Shown: positions 45,300-56,838 of the stretch, one piece after another
How positions within the stretch are numbered: the first letter of the stretch is position 1
Layout: the number at the start of each line of letters is the position of its first letter
Program-made: the position numbers and the translations under genes
Notes under the pieces: generated by a model
The model's database searches: none
What the model saw: only the letters and a program-made list of their open reading frames with translations
What the model was told of the DNA's origin: nothing
Source of the DNA: Pseudisothecium myosuroides
Lineage: Eukaryota; Streptophyta; Bryopsida; Hypnales; Lembophyllaceae
Direction of reading: 5' to 3'
DNA length: 64,000 nt
NCBI GenBank assembly: GCA_951799445.1
Contig: OX637287.1
Location: forward strand, 41,383,724 to 41,447,723

Positions 45300-45900
45300 C
45301 AGAGTTCAAATTTGAATAATTCAAAGCCTAAAATAGGATTGTCAATAGTTCAAAATTAGAACTTCTTTGAATCAAAACTTTAAATCAAATCAAATTAGAA
45401 TTAGGAAGAAAATACCTTAAAATATAAATTAAAAATTCAATCAAGTTGAAAATTTGAATTCTAATAAAATTACACTCTATAGAAAATAGAATGAGAATTG
45501 CATTTAAATTTGAATTCTAATCAGATTTTAATTGATCTGAGTTGAATCAAAATTTGAATTTTCATTAACTTATTTGAAACAAAATTTGTATTAGAAACGA
45601 ATTTGAAATAGAGTTGAAATTGATTAAAATTTTGATCAAATTTCAAGTTAGAATTGTAGTTATTAAAAATTTGATTAGAATTTAGAATCTAAACATGAAT
45701 TCTATAGAAGATTCCAAAAGATTCCAAAAAGATTCCAAAAGATTTTAATAGATTTAAAAAAGATTCTTGTAGATTCTAATAGATTCTCAAAAGATTCTCA
45801 AAAGATTCCATTTTTTTTTAAAGATTTGTAAAAGATTTTTGAAAGATTCCAAAGATTCCAAAAAGATTTTTGAAAGATTCTAAAATTTTCTAAAAAATTA
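45300..45900. repeat. AT-rich simple sequence with an AAAGATTCC array
   Basis: 45300-45700 is a degenerate run of TTTGAATT-like words. 45703-45895 is an array of about 10-11-bp units of the type AAAAGATTCC with interspersed T-runs. Non-coding. Confidence 0.75.
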
Positions 45901-46038
45901 CTTGAAATTGGTTGGAGTCTTGATGATTTGATGATTGTACAATTTGAATCAACAATTTTAGGTAGTCTATGTTGATTAGAAGTCAACAATCAACACAATC
46001 TATGCAAAAACGGGCCCCTTTTCTAATGATGCATACAC

Positions 46039-46274
46039 GTGTGGGCGCTTACATCATGCAAGTTTGGATGCTTGGATCATATACGTGTGGGCGCTTGCGT
46101 CATCCAGATGTGGGTGTTTACGTCATGCATGTGTGTGCGCTTGCATCATCTAGGTGTGGATGCTTGGGTCATGCACATCTAGGCACTTGGGTCATGCACG
46201 TGTGGGCACTTGCATCATGTAGGTGTGGGTGCTTATGTCATACACGTGTAGGCCCTTGCGTCATGTAGGTGTAC
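46039..46274. repeat. 23-bp satellite, ten full units
   Basis: Ten consecutive units, each exactly 23 bp (46039-46268), plus a 6-bp start of an eleventh. Consensus is close to GTGTGGGCGCTTGCGTCATGCAC. Unit junctions often make CACGTGT (G-box-like ACGTG). Two further degenerate units occur at about 47575-47612. An open frame crosses it only because the repeat happens to lack stops. Confidence 0.95.
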
Positions 46275-46544
46275 ATCTTGAACTTGAGGGAGAACAATTT
46301 TTCAACAAATATCGTACGGAAGTCATGAATTCATACCTACGTACCATTACCGCACAAATTCCGTACGTTAAAGACACCCACGACTTTCATGCGTCTGATA
46401 TACTAAATTGATATGAACAGAAGTCGCACCACTTCCGTATCATTGAACCATGCATTATAATCGTGGAGATTTGACACTTTTGTACACCAATGTATTAGTG
46501 TATTTTTTTCATGGAATAAACGTTGTTTGGACAAATCGAAAAAA

Positions 46545-46725
46545 AAAAAAAAAATTGAAAAAAAAAAAAAAATTATTTTTATTTGCCGCCACATAGGCAA
46601 TCCACCTAGGTAGCCCGCCACACGGGGGGGCACCACCATGGGGTTTCGAACCTTGAACCTCGTGGTTGAGGTTCAAGGTTCTAAACCGTTGCACCATGTG
46701 AACTTCTATGTGATAATAAGGCATG
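46545..46725 (-). mobile_element. tRNA-derived SINE-like element, copy 2
   Basis: On the minus strand: A-box-like TGGTGCAACGGTTTAG (46696-46681), an 11-bp perfect stem CCTTGAACCTC/GAGGTTCAAGG with a 6-nt loop, then GGTTCGAAACC (46652-46642). That last motif matches the pol III B-box consensus exactly. The tail contains GTGTGGCGGGCTACCTAGG and ends in AAATAAAAATAA followed by T-runs. Confidence 0.6.
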
Positions 46726-46767
46726 TAGAATTTTATATATGTAGTTTTTGCAATTATTTTTCATTTG

Positions 46768-47145
46768 CTTTTTACAATTAGCAGACTTTGGAGGACATGA
46801 TTTGGACATAGTAGAACAACTTTTTTCAGAAAAATTTGAACTAAGAAAAGTTATAAAATCAAGTTAACTTTCATCTCCAAAAATACATTTGAGATTTGGA
46901 GCCTCCAATCAAAAGTTATATACAAAATTTAGAGAGGATGTTTGAAAATGTAAAAAAAAAATGTCCCTTCCAACCCCTCTCTGAACTTTGTCCATAACTA
47001 TTGATTGGAGGCACAAAATCTCAAACAGATTTTTGGAGATGAAATTTAACTTGAATTTACACTTTTTTTTAGTTTAAAGTTTTTTGAAAATAGTTGTTCT
47101 ACTACTATGTCCAAATGACTTCCAAAGTCTACTAGCTGTAAAAAA
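46768..47145. repeat. Foldback element, copy G2
   Basis: Inverted arms: TTTTACAATTAGCAGACTTT on the left pairs with AAAGTCTACTAGCTGTAAAA on the right. The left arm has TTTGAACTAAGAAAAGTT and CTTTCATCTCCAAAAAT. It serves as an uninterrupted relative of the LINE target site at 52432/63773. Confidence 0.8.
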
Positions 47146-47765
47146 TATTGAATTGTGAATAATTAAGTTAAGTGAAAAAAAATCATTAGTAATGCCAAAA
47201 ATATCACAAAAATTCCATAACAAGATTTTAGGACTGTAGACTATCGTGGCAAAATTACACGGATTCAGTGCCAAGTCTTTAATTAGTATATACATTGCAT
47301 GGATTCTGTACAAGTTGATTCAATACGTAATCCGTGACAGTTTCATCAAGCAATATTTAGACAAGGAATCCGCATGGAAATTGGTTATACATATTTTTTG
47401 TGCACCATTAAAATGATGGTATTATATACAGAAGAGACACGATAAACATATTGTCATAATGGATGTCCTTTACATGCAAATGAGACACTCCCAAGCCCAC
47501 GTAATTCGTACGTTTATATGAACCTATGGAATCTGTATGACAAAAATTGACATTCAATCATATAGGAGGTTTGAGATGTGGGCCCTTGCATCATGCAAGT
47601 GTGGCCCTTGCATCCAATGTAACTTGTCTAATAAACCTCAAAGTATGAACATATGTGACTTTGAAGTTTGAAGGACATGCCAGGTGAATTTTTGGGAGTG
47701 GTGTTTGAGATTGCTTGCAGTTGGGGGAAAGTTTTGGGAGCTGACAAACAAAACCAATATACAAT
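47146..47765. other. Intergenic DNA, nothing recognised
   Basis: No gene seen. It holds two stray units of the 23-bp satellite. Confidence 0.5.
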
Positions 47766-47769
47766 AGAC

Positions 47770-47965
47770 AAGGGCTATAAGAAAACTATATTTTAGATGA
47801 TGTTTAATATAACAATTGATGTCTAATTTGACAGATTTTAGGGTGATATCGAATATAACAACCCCTTTTTTTAAGTCAACAATGATGTTCAATGATGTCT
47901 CATTGGAGGCCATTGTTGACCTAAAAAGGGGTTGTTATATTTGATGGCACCTAAAATCCGTCAAT
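47770..47965. mobile_element. Palindromic MITE-like hairpin
   Basis: Arms around GATATCGAATATAACAACCC and its inverted partner GGGGTTGTTATATTTGATGG, extending outward to TGACAGATTTTAGG and CCTAAAATCCGTCA. Likely a relative of the CACTA-type MITEs (CTATAAGAAAAC at the left). The left end is unclear. Confidence 0.6.
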
Positions 47966-48893
47966 TTAACCCCCTAAAGGACCAAGGCCGTTTTTCTGCC
48001 AAAAAACATTGAAAATTGCCATTTCTATAGCAAAGAGTAAAAAAAAAATTTAATTTGTTTTCACATCTAACTATAGGATCTTACACCTAACTAGTATAAA
48101 AAAATGTGGGAAAATTTTCAGAATTTTGGACCACACAGATTGCAAGATATTTGCGTTTAAAGTGGAAAAAACAAGTTTTTCAGCACATTGCGGGACTATA
48201 TTTTTTGACTTTGAACATTTTTAACTTTAATTTTTTGCACTACAAAGTTTTGAGCTTTAATTGTTTATAGTGGAGAATTGAGTTGAGAGTTTAGTAGGAA
48301 AAAAAAAGATTAAAAAAAACTTAATTTTCATTCTTAAAAAAATTGTTAAGTAGAAGTAGGTATGAGATAGAAGGAAAAACTAAAATATTAATATCTTTTA
48401 GATGGAATTAAATGCACTGATTCCAATGGTAAGATTGTTCTAGCAAGTAAATTAAACCATGGAAATTTTATTTTTTTTGAAGAATTGCAAAAATTGCATT
48501 CAGAAATGAATCCTACAAGCTATTTTTTTAAAAAGATGCTCTTATTGCCCGAAAAACAAGAATGTCTATAACTTTCTCATAACAAATTCAAATGAAATGA
48601 ATCAAAGCTTTAATAATAGACAAAAATACAATCTATGAGAATAAAATATTCAAAAATAAAAATTCAAATTTTTGCAAATTTTTTTTTGTTGCCCCCCATC
48701 CCTTGTTTTGAGCTTATTTAATCATAACTTTTGTTCTTGGGCACCGATTGAAAAAAAATTATATTCCCATAAAGCAAATCATCTCTTCTATCTTCAAAAA
48801 AAATTCAAAAAATCAGGACTAAATTTCAGCCCGTAGGTACCCGCCCAAAATTGCATTTGTCCCCCGAAGGGACAACAGTCCTTTAGGGGTTAA
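47966..48893. mobile_element. TTAA-flanked inverted-repeat element, copy 5
   Basis: TTAACCCCCTAAAGGACCAAGG at the left and CAGTCCTTTAGGGGTTAA at the right. 928 bp. A near-duplicate of 41612-42552 by eye, which suggests recent activity relative to other copies. Confidence 0.8.
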
Positions 48894-48904
48894 ACATCAA
48901 AGAA

Positions 48905-49159
48905 TTGTACTTTTTTACAACAATACCAACGGGTTTAGATCGAGTTAGCTTCAAGGTCTGGATGGAATTGAAGACACACGTTGCCGTCATCAATGAATTT
49001 ACGGGTAAGAAAGAGGTAATCACTGTTGATTATTACAATCTTCCTATCAAGTGCCGCTATTGCTTATTTACTAAGCACTTAGTTAAGGATTGCATAGCCA
49101 CCCAAGGGAAGGCAAGACAAATGGATTCAACTCTGAGCAAGATAGCATTGCATTTGTAA
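48905..49159 (+). pseudogene. Zinc-knuckle (gag/ORF1-type) remnant
   Basis: The frame encodes DYYNLPIKCRYCLFTKHLVK and then DC, giving a perfect CX2CX4HX4C zinc knuckle (CRYC-LFTK-H-LVKD-C) preceded by the 'Y-LP' context usual for plant LINE ORF1 and retroelement gag proteins. Upstream residues (WMELKTHVAVINEF) fit the segment that normally precedes the knuckle. The frame starts inside the domain, right beside the TTAA element that probably separated it from the rest. Downstream frames are broken. A fragment, not a functional gene. Confidence 0.65.
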
Positions 49160-51109
49160 GCTAAAGACAAAGGAGCCTGAGCAAGTAACCATTTACAAGA
49201 CGGATTTGCTTGGGCTTCTTCCTTTGATTTCTGGCTAGCTGCTACCAGCGCAATTGGCTTGCAAAGCTGGCAGCAACAACTAGGGTAGTAAAATGCTGCA
49301 GAAAAATTCCAAACAACCCCAATGGACAAAAGAGGCCTAGTCAGCGATCGAAAAAGATAATAACAGCTCAATCCTCCCAACAGCCAAAGAGGTGAATTTG
49401 GCTAGTAGTGACACTACAAGCTTTTAAGATCCAAATAGACACCCAAATATGAATGGAATAGATGGAAGAAGGTCTTTCATGGGCTAAAGGAGAGAGGAAA
49501 TATTGGTAGAAGGTAGAGATTTAATTATATGTTAGCGTTCAATGCATAGGTTGAAGACTCTATGGAACATTCCTCCGGCCCAAGGCAATCTTCATCAACT
49601 TCCAAGTGTATAAGCAACACCCGCAAGAGCATCTCAAAGACAAGATCAGGCATAAGCAAAAGACAGTCGGGAGAAGGAACTCTCCATGAGGCACTTCAAT
49701 CCCAGCCCCCTGGGTGCTAATGACATTAATTAGCCGTTGTAGGCCGCAATGGTGATCAATGACCAAGATCAAACCAATGTTGTGGCGATGGATACTCAAG
49801 AAAACGAATCACCTATCAAAGCACGAGATAGGAAGCAACCAAGAGTGTTTGGATTCATGACCAAGATGAGTACTTCTGCGGCCCTAACGAATGAAATTAT
49901 ATAGGGAATTAGCATCGACCCCGCTCTTGAGCAAGCACAAGCATGGCCTCTCCAAGCTCAATACCGGTGATACAAGCAGACGTTGGCCAAGTAGCAGCTA
50001 TTGCGGTCATCCCATAGACGCAAGAAAATACAAAGTTGGGAGCCTTTATAAGAACAAGCCTTAGTTGAAGGCCTAGTAGTCAATCACCTAGGTTTTGAAT
50101 TGAATGGCCAAGCTTTGACAACTTCAATCTACTTCGACAATATAGGAAGGACGTCTATCACAGGTCTCTGGCGCTACATACACTGATTATTTGTATTTAA
50201 CCTTTAGACCCTCAATAGCCATCCTTTGTCAATGTGCTCCTTGTTGGAGATGTGCATACAATCTTGATAGAGTGGTATTAGGTGCATTGCGAAGGCCATA
50301 TTGGTAGGGATTTTCTCACACCCTAACCCAAAAAATTGACAAGCCATCAACTACAATGGAGGGCAGAAGCCACAAATTCAGCGAAGAAGCTTTGTACTTC
50401 TCTCTTGTAAACTTGTCACAATACCTCAACAAGGTCAAGTTCTAGAAAGTCAAGCACACCTCAGGGTACCAAATTTGGAGAAGTGGAGGTTGAGACGCTA
50501 TTGTCTCAACCAAACCCCAATTTATAATTATGAAAATCACAATCATGACTCAAAATATACCAAGTGCTAATAATCCTAGATGTTATCAAGAATTATTATT
50601 GGCCTTTAGTTCCTAGTATTGGCTTTTTGTGCATGTAAGGTAGTAGGCTATAAGGTAAAAAATTACTTAATTTTGGCAAACGTATTTGGCCATGGGCATC
50701 TTTTTTGAGCAAAGAGGCAACTCTAGGATATAGACATGAACTCGGGGAATTGGAGGTTGGTAAGGGGGGGATATGTATGTGAATTTCCCCTACTATGTAA
50801 CATCTAATGACAAGTTATAGCTTCTCTTGGTGTGATTGGGTACTTTGGGCCCAGTTGAAGAACGTCCCTTGTGGAGATGTGGCGGTCTTCAATGTTTGTG
50901 CATCGACATCAATGAGAAAGTGCATTAAATTATAAGACGAACTTGTAACATGTTTGCCGAAGGACTGTAGATGGCTATCAATATGTGTCGATTGGAATTT
51001 TGTCAAGCATCATTCAGATAAGTCCAATCTTTGTAGCAGATTTATTCCATCTATTGAGAGATTATCTTTCGAGAGTCTCTTTAGAGCCTTCACTCTTGAG
51101 TAGTCATTT
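49160..51109. other. Decayed, moderately GC DNA, probably retroelement remains
   Basis: Less AT-biased than the repeat DNA on either side until about 50500, with many short broken frames and no recognised motif. It plausibly continues the retroelement remnant at 48905. From 50500 on it is ordinary AT-rich sequence. Confidence 0.4.
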
Positions 51110-51253
51110 TACTATTAAAAAAACCCGTTTTTTTCTTGACGGATTTTTCTAAACATCCACCTATTTTTATGTTACATTTGATGTTATTAGTAACATGAAA
51201 ACAAGCGGATGTCTAGAAAAATCCGTCAAAAAAAACATGGGTTTCTTATAGTG
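51110..51253. mobile_element. CACTA-type palindromic MITE, small
   Basis: The left end (T)ACTATTAAAAAAACCCG and right end CATGGGTTTCTTATAGTG are inverted. The arms include TTGACGGATTTTTCTA and TAGAAAAATCCGTCAA. About 144 bp. Resembles the MITE at 26075-26312 in its ends. Confidence 0.75.
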
Positions 51254-51334
51254 TTTCCCACAACAAATCCGGTTAAATTCTTGTGGGATAATTAAAGGAA
51301 GGATGAAGACAATGAGGATCCTAGCAGGAGTGGC

Positions 51335-51990
51335 GAGTGATTGCAAGAAACACTATTGATTTTGTTGCGTTTTCATAGTATTCATGTTTACTTTACAGGA
51401 AGACTTTAAAATTAGAAAAATATTTTTCATTTAAAATTTAAAAAATATGAAAATGTATATGCGTACATTTAAAATTGAGGTAAACACCAAAAGAAAATCA
51501 TAAAAAGTTCTTTAAGTAAAAGAACTAGAAAAGTTCCAAATCTCAAGAAAATAAATACTTTGATGTTTTAATTAGGAAAAAATAGGAAAAAAATAAAATA
51601 ATTAAAATAAAATAGCCCATATGTAGCAATTTAATGGAGATGGTCATTCACCAAAAGAACCACCAAAATAATCTTTTACATGTTTCAAAATGCAAACTAA
51701 CAAAAGTTCACTTTGTGGATTTCCACACCATATAAAATTAATTATGTTTATTATTCCTTCAAACAATACTATAATAGCTGCAAATCTACAAGAAATCTCC
51801 TCCGAATTTCAGCTCCAAATTTGTTTTTTTTGGTACAAAATAGTTCTAAATACCCCAAATTAGCAAGTGTGACATAATATAGGGGGCTCCTGTTGGATGG
51901 TAAAACATTTTTGAAAATTTCAAAAAAATTAGACAAGGGGCATAACATTCATGAATTCCTTTCTCATAACTCTTAAATCACTTCATCACA
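51335..51990. repeat. Single-arm relative of the 1.1-kb hairpin
   Basis: GATTGCAAGAAACACTATT at the start, then blocks matching the right arm of 30562-31088 (CACCAAAATAAT, ACTTTGTGGA-TT, TTTGAAAATTTCAAAAAA). No second arm. Non-coding. Confidence 0.65.
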
Positions 51991-52339
51991 AAGTTCCTCT
52001 GTCACGAAATGTCAACAGTAATTGCACGATTATCGTCAAGCATTGCTTTCGTGTTACATTCATTCATTTGGAAACATTGTTACAACACGATAATGACATT
52101 CATTAATACCATGCAGTTGAGGCATGTCATTCATATTTGAGTTTGAAGTACTAAAGTTGCACGATAACTATGCATGACGAAATATGTACGACTTTAGTAA
52201 TTTAGTGATGGGTGACTAACTTCGTGCAGCATTAGTGCTTTTCTAAGACATATTAAGTTAGTGCAATAATCACACAACATCATGTTCATGCATAGTTATT
52301 GTACTAACATTGCATTTTTTTATTTTTCACAATTTCAAT
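51991..52339. other. Intergenic DNA, nothing recognised
   Basis: No gene. Some repeated words around ACACGATAATGA and GCACGATAACTATGCATGA are visible at 52015-52300. Confidence 0.5.
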
Positions 52340-52432
52340 ACTAAGTCAATTGAAAAGCAGCAGGAATTGTATTCAAAGTAGAAGTTCAGACTTCATTTAG
52401 GCACATAAGAATAACTTTTCTCAAAAAACTTT
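52340..52432. repeat. Left part of foldback G3, split by the LINE, with left TSD
   Basis: The last 16 bp (52417-52432, TTTCTCAAAAAACTTT) are the left target-site duplication of the LINE. The foldback continues at 63773 with TTTGAACTAATAAAAGTT, as in G1 and G2. Confidence 0.85.
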
Positions 52433-52442
52433 TTTTTTTTTT

Positions 52443-52552
52443 GAAACCCGGAGTTTATTCCAAGAAATGAACTAAGAACAAACGGCGGAAAGCCGAGGGC
52501 CAAGCCCTGGAGACCCAGAACAATAAGACACCGAACACAACGCACCCCTAGT
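52443..52552 (-). terminator. LINE 3' untranslated region and polyadenylation signal
   Basis: From the ORF2 stop to the A-tail is about 110 bp. GGAATAAACTCCGGGTTTC with an AATAAA hexamer lies just before the tail on the minus strand. Confidence 0.75.
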
Positions 52553-55500
52553 TTACACAAAGAGCCCACAGGCGGGTGTCTTCAGGTTCCACGTGATGAC
52601 TTTGCCATGCCGCGAACCAAAGAATGGTGATCGTAACCAAGTATTGTCAAACTTCCGCAGGAATTTGTCTGAATTATCTGGATGTCTACTGCACAGTAAC
52701 GTGGTCTTGAGCCAAGCTATCCTCCCATGATCCAAGGTCGCTTCCCAGACCAATTGATCAAGTTTGGTCTGGGGCCACTCGTCCTGGTTAAACACCCATG
52801 CGTTGCACCTTATCCAGCACCACCAAATGACTGATCTACGAACCATCGACCAAATGGTTGCCCCTGGTCGCAATCTTTTGGGGAGGCTTGACCCCAGCAA
52901 ACATTGCTGCCAAGTCAATCCGGCCAACAGTTGTCAATCTTCGGTACTGCCTGCGATAAGTAAAGGATTGTTAAAGCAAACTTCCACGCCAGCTGGCTTG
53001 GTTTGCATTCTATGAACCTGTGTAGGATTGTCTCTTCTAGGCCGCGGTCGCAGTAGGCACATGATATGTTGATCTCCGGGAAGATTTGTGCCCCCCAGCT
53101 GTTAACAGCAACAACTTTGTGTATCACGGACCAGAGGTACCCTGCCTCCTTCTGGGGCCGGGCCTTGTGCCAGATTTCAGTCCACGAGGGTTGATAGCTA
53201 GGCGGGAGGACCCCCTTCCATTTCTCCGGGATTGAACGTTTCAGTCGCGGTTTGGGCTCAATTAGTGCTCTCCCCTTCTTTGCTGTGTACGCATGCAATG
53301 CGTCACCATTTGGCCATCGTCATCTCCCGGGGTCAAAGACCAGGTCTTTCACAGTCCCTGCAAATAGGAAAAAGGAACGTGTTTCCGGTCCAGAGCCCCT
53401 TGGAACCACCACAACCCAAACCCGCTGGAGAATACCCTTAAACGTTTCTCCAGATTGTACACCCCTCTCCTGCCGAGTTCTTAGCAGCATGGACGGACGT
53501 CCTACCACGAGGCAAGGTTGGGGGCCGGGGACGTGTATCTCCTCCACTACGCCAGAGAGTCGAGGTTGAAAGTGCCTTGTACACTGCACAATGATGTCCG
53601 GGAAGGGATCTGCTAGGTCTTTGAATAGTCCTAGAAAATTGTTAATCTTGGTGTTGTATTTAGATGAGGTCAGCATGTGTCTCCACTCCAGGGGCACGAC
53701 TGCCACCATGCGTTGGTAGAAAGGTAGCTCTTCTTGGCGAAGGTCAAAAATCGCCTATATATCCGCCCAAGAGCGAAATGTCTCCCTGTTGGCATCCCAA
53801 ATATTTTGAATCTGCTGGAGGCCTTTGGTCATGAGAGACGCTGCCCTTTCCCTGGAGAATCCGAAGGTGTGTCCTATGAAATGCGTGGTCCACCAGAGGT
53901 GGGTTGTCAGGACTTCATCGCCATTGGCCGGCTGGGCACATGAGATTTGGGGTCCTAATTTCCGCCAGGCTCCCACAATCCTATTCCATGCCCTGCTTCC
54001 CCTTCGGGCAGAGAATCTGTTCACTAGGAACCAACTGGTATCAACGGGCCACTTGCCTTTGCCTGTAGGACGGATTTGCATTAGTCTGAAACGGAGAAGA
54101 ATTTGGAGACTGGAGTTCTCTGGCGCCGTGGCCTTGATCACCCACTTTGCCGTTAGGGCGCTGAGGGCATCTTCGGGGTCGATTAGCCCGAGTCCTCCAT
54201 TCTTCTTACTTACGCAGCAATCTTCCCAAGCTACCCGCGCTCGACATGGTTGGTCTGCTCCTGACCACTTGAAGTTGCGAAGAGCAGCCCTGATCTTTCG
54301 GATGACCTGCATGGACCCGCCCCAGATAAAGATAAAGAACCAAAGCGTTGAGAGTAGAACCGAGTTGATGATCACGACTCTTCCTGCCAGGGAGAGGTGT
54401 GTAGTAACCCAAAAGTCTAACTTCTTTTGGATTTTGCCGAATAAGAAGGCATCCACATCTTCAGTATCTAGATCCATACCAAAGGCTGTGCCTAATAGTT
54501 TTGAGAGTTCCTTTGGTCCAGCCCATTGGCAGTCAAAATTGTGTATCCAGGGATGTGGCGGCAAGGCTGAAAACCAGTATGCAACACTCTTGGCCCAATT
54601 TAGTCTCAAACCCGCAGCCAAGTAGAACAATTTCAATAGGGTCGTGAGCCTCCTCATAATAATTTCCGTCCCTTTAATGGTGTAATTGGTGTCATCGACG
54701 TACTGTATAATTAATTGGTGGCCTAGATTGCCTGGGAGGTAAATACCTTCAATACTCCCGTAGCTTTGGGCCCTCTTTGTAGCTATATTTAAGGCTTCTT
54801 CCACGAAGAGGAAGAGGTAGGGAGCCAATGGGCACCCTTGCCGCACCCCTCTTGAGACCGGGAACCTCTCTGTTTCACTACCATTAATGCTCACTGTTGC
54901 TTCTGCGCCTACAAATAGGAGTTTGCATAAATGAACAAAACTAGCTGGGATCCCAAGCGCTACCATGACTCCCCACAGGAATGACAAACAAACCGTGTCG
55001 TATGCCTTCATAAAGTCAAGTTCGAGCAAAATCATGTCCTGGTTGGACTTTTTCGCCCAAGTGATGGTTTCGTGGGTGACTAAGACATTGTCTAGTATGT
55101 ACCTCATCGGTAAGAAGGCTGTCTGATCCTCGCTGATCACGTCCACTAGTAAAGGTTGGAGCCGTCACTGCAGAGCCTTAGCTACTATTTTATACGCCAC
55201 ATTAAGGAGCGTAATGGGCCTCCAATTGGTCAAGAGTTCTTTATCATTACCTTTGTGTAACAAGGCAATTAGTCTACGGGTGAGTTGAGGAGGGAACACG
55301 CCGCCCGACACTGCCTCTTGCACCATACTATGGAAGTCTTTACCAACGAACTCCCAATATTTAGTAAAAAATTCTATTGCTACACCGTCACTTCCTGGGC
55401 TCTTCTCCTTAGCCATTGCTATTGCTGCCTCCTCTAGTTCCCTCTCCGTGAGTGGCCGAGATAGACAGTCCTGAGCTGGCTGGGTAAATTTCTGAGGTAT

Positions 55501-56838
55501 CAGGGCGAGCATAGCTGCACTAACTTCGGCCTGTTCACTGGTTGTCGCTGGCTCCTGGTATAGTTTACTGTAGAATGAGTGACAAATACCTTTTAAGCCA
55601 TCGTGGGACCGGACTACTGTTCCATTCTCGTCCTTCAGACTGGTAATCGAGGTCGCAGTTGATTTCTCTTTGACAGCTCGGAAGAATTCCGCCGATATCC
55701 TATCGCTTGCATGTTTCCACCTAATCTTGGCTCTTAACTTCTTCTCTGCTACTTTCCTACTTTCTATGCGCTGTAGCATTTGGCGTGCCTCGAGAAACCT
55801 TTGCTGCAGGTCGGGGCAGTTTTGGTTAGAGTCGAGCTCCTGGGCCCCCTGTTCCAACACCTCCTTGGCCGATTGTTCCTCTGCCCGGAGTTTGGCGGCT
55901 TCTTCCTTACATACGGTCCTGTAGGCTTGTGTCGTCGCCTTCAGTTTTTTAAAGAACGGTGTTCCTGGTGGCCAGGCTTCCCACCTTGTCCGGATGCTTT
56001 CCTACGCCTCATCCAACCACTGCGTTGACATTTTCCAACGGCTGCTCCGCGCCGCACCCTCCACTAATTGAATGATGACTTCCACGGGATTGTGGTCAAA
56101 CCACGCACAATCCCCTTTAATTGCATACTTCAGCAGTTTGCACATGTTTCCGCTTGCGTTACCTATGTTAAGGTAACTCCTGTTTAGCCTCGCCAGGACC
56201 CTACGACCGTCCCACCTGAAATTGTCCCAGCTGAAGCTAAGGCTGCCCGGGGTCCGAGGGTGATCCGTAACTCCTAGATGTTTTTTCAGTGCGTTGAAGG
56301 TCAAGCACTCACTAACCGGGATGAGGCGACCACACGGATTGGTCTTGTCCTGCCTTGCTTCCACCATGTTGAAGTCTCCAATTAGTATCCATCTGCAAGT
56401 GTTGGGTAAGGACACCATCAATTCCCTCCATAAGTGCGAGCGACCTTGAGTGTCGTTTGGCGCATAAATGTTTATGACTCCCATTTCTCCACCTGCGAGA
56501 CCCTCAAGGATGAACCAGTGTGCCCTGTTACTCATGATGCTACCTAATTGGCTAATGGAGGCCTTCCATCGTGGGGCTAAAAATGTGGCTATCCCACCCT
56601 TTCCAGCCCCTGCTCCCTCTGGATCGTTACCATAACCCGGGCTTGCTTCAAGTACCCATGAGGCTGCCTGCGGCCACAGCCGTCGTCCCAATCCTTCAGC
56701 ATTGGAGTTCCTCAGTTTGTGCTCTTGCACGCAGAGAATATCAAGTGCCGGAATTCCATTGATGTAGTGTTGGAGGAGGGGGATCGATGCTGGGTCGTTA
56801 AGGCCCTATACATTTAGAGAAAGAATTTTTACATTCAT
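52553..56838 (-). pseudogene. LINE ORF2 (APE endonuclease / reverse transcriptase), inactivated
   Basis: The ATG at 56838-56836 overlaps the ORF1 stop (ATGA). N-terminal APE endonuclease: QEHKLR, GDFN (WILIGDFNMV) and DHNPVEV. Reverse transcriptase: NWRPITLLNV, motif A LELDFMKAYD, motif B SRGVRQGCPLAPY and catalytic YVDD (54702-54691, with D at both metal positions). C-terminal zinc-binding region: CAYCDRGLEETILHRFIEC. In-frame stops lie at 56806-56808 (TAG, codon 11), 56002-56004 (TAG), 55165-55167 (TGA), 53755-53757 (TAG) and 53320-53322 (TGA), and a frameshift lies near 52950. Otherwise one frame stays open for about 1,300 codons, so the decay is recent. The product would nick target DNA and copy the LINE RNA in place. 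This copy cannot do so without readthrough. Confidence 0.9.

Noticed and set aside
45969..46268. 99-aa Cys/His/Val-rich ORF resembling a repeat protein
   Set aside because: It is produced by the 23-bp satellite (three units give 23 codons), not a gene.
53825..54625. 266-aa plus-strand ORF inside the LINE
   Set aside because: It is antisense to the reverse transcriptase frame, which has clear RT motifs; no independent features.
52553..56838. Intact, active LINE
   Set aside because: Five in-frame stops and a frameshift in ORF2 and two stops in ORF1 rule out autonomous activity of this copy.
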